A stretch of DNA of 64,000 bases, taken from the NCBI GenBank assembly GCA_019671005.1, contig CM033744.1:7282208-7346207 (forward strand), read 5' to 3'. The notes below the pieces were generated by a model, which was given only the letters and a program-made list of their open reading frames with translations, did no database searches and had not been told where the DNA came from. The position numbers were made by a program, and so were the translations under genes. Below, one piece after another: positions 45,000 through 55,505 of this stretch. The first letter of the stretch is position 1. Every line of letters starts with the position of its first letter. This DNA is from Hibiscus mutabilis. Lineage: Eukaryota; Streptophyta; Magnoliopsida; Malvales; Malvaceae.

Positions 45000-45700
45000 C
45001 ATGTTGCCTGTTAAATTACTATCTTGGAATGTCTGAGAAGAGCCGTTCGTAGCTGTATCAGAAAATGTGGTGCCAAAGTCGTGTTTCTCCAAGAATCTAA
45101 GCTTCAGAAGGCAAAAAAGAATCTACCTCGAAGTTTATGGGGAGATAATGGAGTGATGGTTGAATTGTCCCCCTCTGTTGGAGCGTCGGGTGGGTTAATT
45201 TCTCTTTGGGATCTCTCCTCCTTCAAAACTTCGAGCAGGATGATCCATCCGAGGTTCATTATCCTGATGGGTTCGCTTCGTTCATTCAAGCTAAGTTCCA
45301 GTGTTGTCTAGTAAACATTTATGCTCCTAATGACCAAGACGAAAGGAAGTGTTTATTTATGGAGATTAAAAATTGCTTATCTGGCTACCAATTGCCGATC
45401 ATCATGGGCGGTGATTTAAACATCATCAGAAGTGTGAGAAATATGGGTCTGGCTACAATGTCCAAGCAATGAATGATTTCGACGACCTTATTGAAGAGTT
45501 TGAGCTTAGTGTATTTACCTTTATCAAATGCAAAATTCACTTGGACTAATTTGAGAGAACCCTGTGTCATGCAGGTTGGACAGGTTCCTTATTTCTGCAA
45601 AGGTGTTGGCAGCATTCCCGAATCTTTCCCAACTTGCTCTCCCTAGAAGTCTCTCGAACCATAATCCGGTAGTGATCTGTCAAGCACACCCTCAAGATTC
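45000..45700 (+). pseudogene. LINE ORF2 endonuclease (EEP family)
   Basis: KLLSWNV, then AKVVFLQESKLQ, GGLISLWD, CCLVNIYAPNDQDERKCLFM and IIMGGDLNIIRS match the EEP blocks SWNVRG, QETK, GG.L.LW, NIYAP and GGDFN. The endonuclease nicks target DNA to start reverse transcription. Several frameshifts and a deletion before the final His motif. Confidence 0.8.
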
Positions 45701-45849
45701 ACCAAAACCATTCAAGTGATTCTCCTCTTGGTCTTTTGATCCTTCCTTTGTGGATTTGGTTAACTCCATCACGGCAGAAAGCGAAGATGTTAGTATCTGC
45801 AAGATCCTTTGAGCAATCAAGGTAGCCTCTAAGTCCTGGCCAATCTCTA

Positions 45850-47440
45850 CTATTGAAGAGAAAATTGGTGTGTTGGAAAATGAGCTGCTTGCTTCTCCGA
45901 ACAATTTCAACAAAATTCTTTGAAATTCGACAGCTTAGATCTTTACTGTGGCAGCGCTATAGAGAGGAAGAGCAAGATTGGCTACAGAAGTCTCGTCTCA
46001 AGTGGTTCAAAGATGGAGATAGGAACACCAAGTATTTCCATCAAATTGCCTCCCACCGAGCCAGAGTAAACTTTATCTCATCCATTAAGTCCGGAAATCA
46101 TATTGTCAAGCAGCAAGTTGAGATCAAGAGCGATTTTGAAAACCACTTTCGTGAGTTGTACAATTCTATTCCAACTCTCAAGATCAAAGGCTTGGAGTCT
46201 GGACTGTAACTTTAAGAAACTTAGTTCATCCTCATCTGTGTGTTTGGAGGAAATGTTTACCGAGCAAGAAGTATGGAACGTGATAAATGTTGCTGATGGC
46301 TCAAGGGCGCCGGGGCCAGACGCGTTCAACTTAGATTTTTTCAAGAAACTCTGGCCTTGTGTGAAATCTGGTGTAATGTCCTTCCTTACAGAGTTCCACA
46401 AGGGAAAGATACCGGATCTATTGTTTAATCACTCGCTTATTGCACTCATCCCCAAAGTATTTATAAAATCCTGGCAAAGGTCCTTGCCAACAGATTTGCT
46501 TCGTGTATCAATGAAGTTGTGGGAGAGAAAAATTTGCATTCATTAAGGGGAAACAAATATTAGACTGTTCTCTTATAGTCAATGAAGTAGTGGATTTCAT
46601 GCGCAAGTTGAAGCTTGAGGGGCTAGTTCTGAAATCTGATTTTCGAAAAGCATATGATATGGTAGATTGGAACTTTCTTCTTCTAATAATGCGTAAAATG
46701 GGGTTTGGAACTAAGTGGTGCTGATGGATCAAGCTATGTATCTCCACAGCATCTATTTCGGTTCTTATCAACGGTTCTCCGTCCGATAGTTTTAAAATTA
46801 GTAGAGGTCTTCGGCAAGGCTGCCCATTGTCTCCATTTCTGTTCAATCTAGTCAGCGACGCTCTCAGTATCCTGTTATTCAAAGGCATCTCGTGTGGTCT
46901 CTTCGAAGGCATTTCTTTGGGTTCAAACGGACTGCAATTTCTCACCTACAGTTCGCCGACGATCTCATGATTTTTTCAAGTGCCTGCGAACTACATCTCA
47001 AAAATATTAAAAGATAAGGGTTTTCGAAGTTTGCTCTGGCCTTTCCCTTGATCTGAAGAAGACAAAGCTATATGGTATCAACATGGACGATCTCACTGTT
47101 AAAAGTTGGGCTAATGGAATTAATTGCTGGAGTGCTTCCCTTCCTGCTAATTATTTGGGTTTGCCTTTGGGTGTAGTTCGCATTTCTGATTCCATATGGA
47201 CCCCTATTGTGGAGAAAATTTCCTCTCATCTAGCCTCTTGGAAAGGTAACTTATAATCACAAGCAGGGAGGATCACATTAACTAAAGCGACTCTTTCTAA
47301 CCTGCCAATTTATGTCATTATTTAAGATGCCAATATCTATCTGTAACAAGATATCGAAGAAGCTCATAGCAAGGTTCTTGTGGGGCGTATTGGATTCTAA
47401 AGGCATACACTGGATAAAATGGGAAAACGTGTGTTAACCA
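45850..47440 (+). pseudogene. LINE ORF2 reverse transcriptase
   Basis: Linker SRLKWFKDGDRNTKYFHQIA (about 45990-46050). RT blocks RAPGPDAFNLDFFKKLW (about 46303-46353), LKSDFRKAYDMVDW (46630-46670), LRQGCPLSPFLFNLV (46809-46853) and QFADDLMIFSS (46949-46980) with the catalytic FADD. Then LPANYLGLPLG and ITLTKATLSNLPIY. Frames shift repeatedly, so no full protein is possible. Confidence 0.85.
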
Positions 47441-47446
47441 AAAGAC

Positions 47447-47734
47447 ATGGGCGGTCTCGGTATTGTGGATTTTAACCTTAAGAATGAAGCACTTCTCAGC
47501 AAGTGGGTGTGGCGTTATGGTTGCGAGGTCGATTGTTTATGGAGGAGAGTCTTAGATGCTAAATACGGTAACGATTGTAATTCTCTTCTTCCATATCATG
47601 GAAATTCTCGTCGTTTTTCTTGGATTTGGAGGAACATCGCGTCCTCTTCTTTTGCGAAAAATGGCCTGTTTAGAATCAATATCATATTGACATTGGGTAA
47701 CGGTATGTTTATCGATTTTTGGAATGACATATTG
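47447..47734 (+). pseudogene. LINE ORF2 post-RT region, up to LTR insertion
   Basis: MGGLGIVDFNLKNEALLSKW and RRFSWIWRNI are typical of the segment after LINE RT. Its frame runs into the LTR at 47735 and resumes after 49502. Confidence 0.75.
47730..47734 (+). repeat. target duplication of solo LTR, left
   Basis: TATTG, repeated exactly at 49498-49502. Confidence 0.85.
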
Positions 47735-49497
47735 TGTAACTAGACCGGTATGGACGATTTGACCCGATTCGAGGTGTTACATTCGAGTCATAAGAGCGAC
47801 CTACAAATACAATTATAAATAAGGTTAAAGTTTTTGAATAAATCAATTCAATTTAAAATCGAATTCAAAAATCGAAACATAACCCAGACTTAAATCGATA
47901 TATAGACAAAGTATAGTGACTTACATGCCTGCCTAAATATACAAGTATCGTACTCCGCAATTAATATTGCTGGAACTCCCTGAATCGATGTCAGTTTTTC
48001 GAACACTTCTTAACCTACTGACCTACAAAAATTAATATTTTATTGAGCTTGGGAGCCCAATAATACAAAAATACTAAAATGAATAATTATAAATTAGGTC
48101 AGTATAATTGACAGAAAATAAACAAAACATACTTTAATGTGCAGAATAATTAAATCAACCAAATCGTAGTCGGACACAAACCTTCACATTTGTAGCGTAC
48201 CTAAGATTGGCATAATCACATACTACCTGAACTGCAAGTACAATATAGTAAAGGCCTGAATTGTAGGCTAGATTGCAAAAAGCTTTAATTGCAGGCATAA
48301 TCGCCAAAGCATGCTCTCATCGGTCGATCGACACAGGATGTCGGCACTAGTTTGCTACGACTATATAACAGGATGTCAGTACTAGTGTGCTACGACTATA
48401 TAAAAAGATGTCGGTGCTAGTGCACTACGACGGGACATAATCGCCCAATAACATGATGTCTCGGTGCTAATGAACTATGACGAAATTGCAGGATGTATAA
48501 ACCGACACCGTTGCGCGGGCATCGAAACAAAATCGTCATACATTTAAATACGAGAATACCGAATAACATAACAATAAAAAATGCATAATTTACTGAACCT
48601 CATAACTTGCCAAGTCTGTCATACCGAATTTTAGAAGCACGAGACCTAATAAATCTCAAAGAGGGACCCACTCCAGTCAAATCAGGTCTGTCAAGCCTAA
48701 CAAAGGATCCTAAGATACTCGGAATAACGATACAAAATTTGAACTCACTCGACCTTAAGATACGCTTAGAACAACAAAATTCGAAAGCATATACCAGTTT
48801 ATAATCTAATCAAGCATACAAAACAGTATTTATAAGAATTCAAAAATATTACCTCGAATCCAATTTACAACGATCAGCTTTCAACATGCTTCTCCAAATT
48901 CTCTCGATCCGATACTCAAGGTCCCACTTTCTCCTAGCCACAAAAACAACCATGAACCAAACTCCTTCAAGCTTGACCTTTTCCTTTCTTCTTCTTTTAG
49001 ATGTTTCACCAAATATTTTAGGAGTTGTTATGAGTTCTAGAAATGACCATAAAAAATGATGGAAACAAATGAAGATCTAATAGTTACCAAAGAAATTGAA
49101 AGAAAATAAAAGAATAAAGGAGGTGAGAAAAATGAGAAGAGAGGTACGGTGGAAGGAAGATAAAATAAAAGGGGGAAAGCAAAGCCTACAAATGCATTAA
49201 ATATCCCTCTCCCTAGGCTGCCATATTCCCACAATTTATGGATCTAAAAAATCTTGGTGATTTGAGTTGAAGGGGAAATTGCACGAAGGACTCCAAATGT
49301 TTCAAGTTTCTAAAATAAAAGTAATAAGTATTTAAATACTCATTGTTTTAAATCAATCTAACATGAGCTCAAATTCTAAAACCCCCAATAAAATTGAAAA
49401 TAATTCAAACTTACTTAGCCCTTAATCCATATCCGAAACCCAAATCAAAACCTGAAACCCGACACCTAAACCGTTAACCCAAAATCAGGTCATTACA
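47735..49497 (-). mobile_element. solo LTR, gypsy-like
   Basis: Ends TGTAAC...ATTACA, perfect 5-bp duplication TATTG on both sides, no internal element: a solo LTR left by LTR-LTR recombination. On the - strand it begins TGTAATGACCTG, like the other TGTAAT-starting gypsy LTRs here, so I infer - orientation. Contains a short tandem array at 48330-48480. Confidence 0.85.
48330..48480 (-). repeat. about 45-bp hairpin repeat inside solo LTR
   Basis: Four units around GATGTCGGTGCTAGTGCACT, with ACGACTATATAA between them. The best unit has the hairpin GTGC-TAGT-GCAC (48414-48425). The second has GTAC-TAGT-GTGC with a wobble pair; others are imperfect. Confidence 0.65.
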
Positions 49498-49502
49498 TAT
49501 TG

Positions 49503-50130
49503 ACTCTTTGAAAAATACCTTCCCCAGAATTTTTAATTTAGCTAGCAAAAATAAAGGAAATGTGATTGAATTCGGGGCCTGGAACAATGGTCTGTGGTGC
49601 TGGGATGTTCAATTTCGTACTGGGAATTACCCATCTTTGAAATATTTTGGGACACTATTAGTAACTTCTAACCTAATCTGTCTGTCTCGGATAGCATCCG
49701 CTGGTCTCTCAATTCAAATGGGTGGTACAGCCCCAAACTGTTTTGCGACAAAGTGGCTCACTACAATGATTCAGCCGATAGTTTTTGGAGTATGGTTTGG
49801 TCTGGGCTCGCCCCTCCAAATGTGGAAACATTTGTATGGAAATTAGTTCGGGAAAGAATCCCAACTAAGGAGGAACTTCTTAAAAGAGGTGTCAGAACAT
49901 TAGCTTCCAATGTTTGTCCGTTCTGTAAGGATTCACTGGAATCTGTGAGACACTTACTTTGTCACTGCCCTGTATCATGGAGAATATGGTTGCATTGGTG
50001 CCAGATGTGGAGGGTGTTGAAGCCCCCATTCATCGTTCATCTGTCGAGGTCTGGAAGCTTGCTTTTTTTGGTATCTCTTGGACTCTTTGGCTGTTCAGAA
50101 ACGATATCGTGTTTAATGGTTTATCTTTGA
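49503..50130 (+). pseudogene. LINE ORF2 zf-RVT region
   Basis: LKNTFPRIFNLASKNKGNVI resumes ORF2 after the LTR. Then SFWSMVWSGLAPPNVETFVW, RIPTKEELLKRGV and CPFCKDSLESVRHLLCHCPV, the Cys/His zf-RVT motif CPxCxxxxExxxHLxxxCP. One frameshift near 49750. Confidence 0.8.
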
Positions 50131-50720
50131 ATGAGAATCAGCTTTTTGATACTATTAGGTTAAGAATTGGCTGTTGGTGCCACGAAAAATGGCCTCATGC
50201 TTATCCCTCGGCAACTCACTTTTTCCTCTGCCCTACGGCTGGGATCAACCTATCTGGCGATCATTGCAAGTCTTCTCAACATGCCTCTCCGGTTCCTTGG
50301 TGCCCTCCTGTCAGGGGAACACTTAAGTTCAGTTTGGGCCTTGCCGAAATTGGTGGTATCCTTGGTGGCTTTTCAAGTGAAAGTCTAATTTATTTTTCCA
50401 GGTGTATCCTACAGGAGCTGAAATTATAGCTGTTAAAAAAGCTTGATTGATTTTAAGATCATCCACTTGGGCGTCCTCACATTCTTTGATCATCGAATCT
50501 GATTGCAGTTTAGTGATAGATTGGATTAATAAGTGTACATCTGTTCTCATCTATTTTCAACCAAGATATTATGTTTTGTAAACAGTCAGTTGTGCATTCA
50601 ATTTCTTGTTTGAGTGTATTGGATTTGTAAGCTCCCTTTTTGATCGAGCAATGGTCTTTTTCATCTGTGTGTCCTTTCGAGTTGTAAGGGATTTTATTTT
50701 CAATATCCATAAATAAAAAT
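50131..50720 (+). pseudogene. LINE ORF2 C-terminal RNase H remnant
   Basis: PVRGTLKFSLGLAEIGGILG is a damaged KxNxDGA...GIGGVL RNase H start. SLIIESDCSLVIDWINKC matches the central block, and FLFECIGFVSSLFD follows. Frameshifted, with the first catalytic Asp region altered. Confidence 0.65.
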
Positions 50721-50806
50721 CAGGTACTCTTTTCCCTTCCGCTGAGCTTTTCTCATATCCTGTTTATGAGGAGGTTTAACGAGACCTAAATTTTTATTTA
50801 AAAAAA

Positions 50807-51714
50807 TGTTTAAGGGTTCAATAAACTCTTAAATTTTTATAAAAATCAATTAAGCTCCTAAATTTTTTTGCACCTAATTAAGCCTTCAAACTCAATAAAA
50901 AAATTAATTTGCCCTTTTGATCAATGTTGACCGTTAATTTTAACGATTTTTTTGGGAAATTTTTTTAACACGTGTCGTAACATGAGAATGACACTTGTCA
51001 TTTCTAAAAAATTTAAAATTTTAAAAAATATATAAACATCCAAAAAATCTAAAAAAAATCTAGAAAATTTTAAAAATTATTTTAAAATATAAAATTTCAA
51101 AATTTATTTAAAAATAATAAATAATAATTTTTCAAAAGATTAAAATATTTTAAAAATTAAAAATATTAAATATTATTATACAATTATTAAAAATAAATTG
51201 TAAAAATATAAAACAATAAAAGTTATTTTGGTTTTTAAAAAAACTTTTATTTTTTATATTTTAAAAGTCAAAATAACTTTTATTGTTTACCAGTTTTTCA
51301 ATTTTTTATAATTTCATAATAATATTTAAATTTTTAAATATTTTAAAATATTTTAACCTTATGAAAATTTTTGTTTACTATTTTTGAATAAATTTTGAAA
51401 TTGAAAAATATTTTATATATTTTTAAAATAATTTTTAGAATTTTCCATATTTTTTAATAAATTTTTAAGATTTTTTTTTCTGATTTTTACATATTTTTTA
51501 AAATTTAAAAATTCCTAAAAATGACAAGTGGCATTATACTGTTGCAACACGTGTCAAAAAATTTGTTCCGAAAAAAACGTTAAAATTAATGGTCAACGTT
51601 TGTCAAAAGGCCAAATTAATTTTTTTCTTGAGTTTAAAGGCTTAATTAAGTAAAAAAATTTAAAGACTTAATTAATTTTTTATAAAAAATTAAAGGCTTA
51701 TTAAACCCTAAAGC
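50807..51714. mobile_element. foldback element with long inverted repeats
   Basis: The left arm (50807-51030: GGGTTCAATAAACTC, TTAATTTGCCCTTTTGATC, GTTGACCGTTAATTTTAACG, ACACGTGTCG, GACACTTGTCATTTCTAAAA) mirrors the right arm (51505-51714) read on the other strand (GGGTTTAATAAGCC, TTAATTTGGCCTTTTGAC, GTTGACCATTAATTTTAACG, ACACGTGTTG, GCCACTTGTCATTTTTAGG). The centre is also palindromic AT-rich DNA. No target duplication identified. Probably MULE-related and non-autonomous. Confidence 0.7.
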
Positions 51715-53302
51715 CAGAATATTTCAAAGAACTCTATAGAAAATGTAAGGGTTGAAACTTTTTACAATTTGTTACATCTCCAAATTTATAATATAAATAA
51801 AAGTATAAGCTAACTCATATAATTGTAATTTAAAAAAAATATTATTATAGTTCCCCATAATAATAATAATAATAATAAATATATTCAAACATTAAGCTGA
51901 ATTTGTGCCATTTTCTCAGGTAGGCAGGCAGAGCATCTTTACGAACCAGAAGTCAAAGATGCTTTCATAGAGCAAAAGCATATTCTAAATGGGGATGGTC
52001 CCCTGAAATTTAATAGAAAATTAATACGACTTATTATGCAAGTTAGTAGGTATAAGCACATGCACTTCCCTTATTATCATTTTTAGTTTCTCGAGAAATT
52101 TTCCAGCCCGAAAATTGTGTCAATCTTGAATCATTTATTTGAAATTGGACTACCAAAATCTAGGATAGAAAAAAAATACTATATTGTTATTTTGCTTTTC
52201 TTTTGGAACATAAACAATATTTATAATAGATTAATCAGTCAATAGACAAGATATTGATAATTATACCAAAAAATAATCAAACAAAATAGTTAAAATTTCC
52301 AAACTCGGGAGAAACCATACTTTTTTAGGGGTTTAGAGTTAAATTATAAAATTTTGAAAGACCAAAATATAATTTTACCATTGTTTTAGTTTAAAATTTT
52401 ATAATTTTTTGGTATAATCATTGGTATCCAATTCATTGATTGACTAACTCGGATCAGGTACTGCATATGCCTATTATGGGACGATTCTCTCAACCCAATA
52501 AAATTCAGAAAAATGAAATTTACCACTATTATTTTGGGGTCAAAAAGGAAAGTTTACTACTATATATCTTTAAAATTCAAGGGCTAGAAAAATGAAATTT
52601 GCCGTTTAGCGGGCAAAGCGCCTGCCAATCCCTTTTTTACTGAACTTGAGTTCATATATGACATTTATATATGATAGATTTAAACTTAAAATCTGAAACA
52701 TATTTATCTATATTTCACATTTTCTATTTCAAGGATTATTTGTTATTTGGTCCTAATTATGGTTGAGCACAAGGCCTCAAGTAAAATTTTCATAATCAGA
52801 TTCCATGAACTTAAAAATTAATTTATGCAATTATTATTTCTTTAAAAACAAATTCAAAATTCTAATAAAAAATTAACAATTAAAAGAAGCGTTATTGTGT
52901 TGGGGACATCATAATAACCCCAAAATATGTGAGCTTTGCTGGATTTGTTTTGTTCCAACTCCCAATCAAATCAATAATACAAAAATACTTTTATATAATA
53001 AGAAAGTAAATTTTTAATAGTTTTAATGTGATTATAATATAGTATTTATTTATAATTTTTTAATTATTTGATAAGGTACGTATATCTCATAGATAAAATT
53101 ATTCAAATCTAAATTTCTTAATAATTTTATTTTTTATTGGAACCACATGTTTGATTCAATAATAGAGTGATCTTAACTCTAAGTCGATATATATATATAT
53201 ATATAACCCCCACATTTCATGCACTCATATTTTTTTTAGTGTCAAAAACTTGAATAATAATTTTTTATTGTCGAAAGTTTCGACCGAATAATGGAAAGAT
53301 CC
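51715..53302. other. intergenic, AT-rich
   Basis: No gene. (AAT)n near 51858-51879 and (AT)n at 53189-53204. An imperfect inverted repeat lies at 52205-52480 (next entry). Confidence 0.4.
52205..52480. repeat. imperfect inverted repeat, MITE-like
   Basis: Left arm ATTAATCAGTCAATAGACAAG then GATAATTATACCAAAAAATA. The complement of the right arm gives GTTAGTCAATCAATGAATTG then GATTATACCAAAAAATT. Arms of about 50 bp surround roughly 160 bp. A similar single arm is at 41700-41752. Confidence 0.5.
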
Positions 53303-53310
53303 TCAACCAT
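53303..53310 (+). repeat. 8-bp target duplication of hAT MITE, left
   Basis: TCAACCAT, repeated exactly at 53495-53502. Confidence 0.7.
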
Positions 53311-53494
53311 TAGGGGTATTCACAGTTAACCAAAATACTATAATGGTTAACTTATAAATTATGTCCTTAGTGCAAAAGTTATATGTTTTTAGTACAATTA
53401 GAGGAGAAATGCATAGATAATGTATCTAAGAATGCACAGAAAATTAGAGACTCTTTCTTAATGGTTAACCAACGGCTAACCATGAACACCCCTG
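53311..53494. mobile_element. hAT-type MITE (184 bp)
   Basis: Tips TAGGGGTATTCAC and, on the other strand, CAGGGGTGTTCATGGTTA; exact 8-bp target duplication TCAACCAT. The tip sequence and 8-bp duplication are those of hAT elements. No coding. Confidence 0.75.
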
Positions 53495-53519
53495 TCAACC
53501 ATTAGCATATTAAAATTAA

Positions 53520-53853
53520 TGGTAAATTATCTATTTGGTACCTATTTTTTCTCACATTTCTCTTTTGGTCACCCAACTATTTTTTTTGTTAAAATGGTAC
53601 ACAATGTTACGTTTTATTTTTTTTTTAGTATCTTGCCGTTAAAAATTAACGACAAAGTTAGCATGTCATTTTTATTAGGATAGAGAAAATGAAAAATAAT
53701 AATAAATGACAAGTAAGATTTATAGTTAATTTTTAATGGTAAGATACCAAAATATAAATAAAATGTACCGTTACGTACAATTTTACCAAAAAAAAGTCCG
53801 ATGACAAAAAAAAAACACTAAAATAGATAGGATACCAGATAGGTAATTTATCC
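53520..53853. mobile_element. MULE-type MITE (334 bp)
   Basis: Terminal inverted repeats over most of its length (left TGGTAAATTATCTATTTGGT; right, complemented, GGATAAATTACCTATCTGGT). Exact 9-bp target duplication TAAAATTAA (53511-53519 and 53854-53862), as for Mutator-like elements. It sits 17 bases from the end of the hAT MITE's target duplication. Confidence 0.8.
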
Positions 53854-53862
53854 TAAAATTAA

Positions 53863-54639
53863 ATGTGGCCCCTCTAAAAAGTTTTATTCTTCAAAAATCA
53901 AATGGTTACTTTTTAGGTGTAAAACACTAGAATTTTGTTTTATTTCTCTTTTTATTTTTGTCATTACATTCTTCTTTTGTTACTTTCAGCCATTAACTCT
54001 TGACGGTGACATCCCTTATCTCTTCCGTAATCTAAACGTACAAAAATTAGCTTCTTATTTTCTATCAATTTCACAAGTTTCAAACATTCATTCGTTGATC
54101 TCCTCTATTGGACTGACGCATCATGTTATTATGTTATTATTGTTGGAAAAATAGACTGTTATAAAATGAAATGTTAGTATTTACTAAAAAATAATAAAAT
54201 AATTAAACGAAACGTTAATTGTAACAAATTTACTAGCATTTAATACTTAATACTAATTAGAGTGTCACATGATAATTTCACAACATTTTAAACTAGTAAT
54301 GTAATTTAAAATTGACAATCTTATATTTTCCATTTAATCGCGTAAATTTGGTTTCAATATTTAACTCACCAAATTAACTACATATTCAGGCAACAATTTA
54401 GTAGTTTATATCTACAATCTATAAATAACATAACTGCCTAAAATAAAATTTCTTATGTTACTCCTTAAATCTATTTTCTAGTAATTACCCGATTTTCTCT
54501 ACTAGAAATTTTATCTACCTATTGTCAAGTTTAACAAAACCATCCGACATTTACTAACTGCTTATATAGGTATCGATTTCTTTACAACCATATCTAGATT
54601 AGTTTAAATCTAGCTACTAAAAACATATACGTGCCAACT
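53863..54639. other. intergenic, AT-rich
   Basis: No gene or clear repeat. The left limit of the gypsy LTR that follows could fall in here. Confidence 0.3.
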
Positions 54640-54762
54640 AGTACATCAAGGTACATCAAAAGATGTTATTACTGATATCGTTTATTAACTTCCTTGTTTG
54701 TGATGCCAAGCACTCCTTACTCCGATTCTTAATTCCTTCCTACGCGTGAAAACCATCACACG

Positions 54763-54778
54763 CTAAGTATATATTTAG
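54763..54778 (-). other. conserved hairpin CTAAGT-ATAT-ATTTAG
   Basis: Counterpart of 11584-11599, stem kept through a G-T (G-U) pair. Confidence 0.45.
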
Positions 54779-55055
54779 TGAGACAATAATAATATTCAGT
54801 GCAACATAACATAACTATAACAATTAACATATATATATATATATATATATTATTTTATGCATCATGATCACTAGAAATGCATTACTATCATGTTAATCAT
54901 GTATTAACAGAATATAGCCGAATATAATTTTCTTACCAACATACTTGCCATAACTTTAAGAGTTTATAAACTCTTTCCTTGTTTATCATTTATTTACCAA
55001 TAAACCTTATTCCAAATATAAACCTATGAGAACCCTGGGTACACGAGTCAAATAT

Positions 55056-55115
55056 GCACCGAAGTGCTAATACACATAAGGTCGTACCCGCCATCCGCAC
55101 ATTATAAGGTTGTGC
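55056..55115 (-). other. cUUCGg hairpin and array-type hairpin
   Basis: GCACCGAAGTGC (55056-55067) gives GCAC-UUCG-GUGC in sense RNA. GCACA-TTATAAGGT-TGTGC (55097-55115) is the counterpart of the GCACG...CGTGC array units, with its innermost pair changed on both sides. Confidence 0.6.
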
Positions 55116-55140
55116 TAACCATCCTCACATTATAAGGCTG

Positions 55141-55320
55141 TGCTAACCATATACACTAAGTGTCCTTTATATACACTATAGTACTAAACTGAGTATGCAG
55201 CGTGCTGCTGGACTCTTATAAGGCTTTGCTAACCATATACACTAAGTGTCATTTATATACACTATAGTACTAAACCAAGTATGCAACGTGCTACTGGACT
55301 CTATGGCATGCCAACTATAC
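55141..55320. repeat. about 87-bp tandem duplication in LTR
   Basis: TGCTAACCATATACACTAAG...GTATGCAGCGTGCTGCTGGACTCT is repeated with few changes. Each copy has the dyad ACACT-A-AGTGT (55153-55163, 55239-55249). Confidence 0.7.
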
Positions 55321-55482
55321 TCTGTCCCTCAATGACATACTTGGGCATATATTCCATATTTATTTCATCCATGGCAATGTATATCAACATAATTTAACAT
55401 TGGGCAATTTATACCCTAAATAACATTTGTGATATAATATCATATATAGTTAACTAGTGATCCATGCATTTATATTCAACTT

Positions 55483-55505
55483 TTGACATATTTAAAATAT
55501 GTCAA
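55483..55505. other. 23-bp perfect palindrome, second LTR family
   Basis: Identical to the palindrome in the three LTRs at 12445, 18704 and 25015. Confidence 0.8.

Larger units (their letters stand above)
43611..50790 (+). mobile_element. L1-type LINE, decayed, split by a solo LTR
   Basis: Order on the + strand: RRM-type ORF1, EEP endonuclease, linker, reverse transcriptase, zf-RVT and RNase H, the plan of plant L1 elements. About 5.4 kb once the LTR (47735-49497) is subtracted, which is close to full length. There are many frameshifts and stops, so it is inactive. No obvious poly(A) tail before the 3' candidate duplication. Confidence 0.85.

Noticed and set aside
44602..45289. Several - strand frames of 60-83 codons
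   Set aside because: Shadows of the + strand LINE ORF1/ORF2, which has endonuclease and RT motifs.
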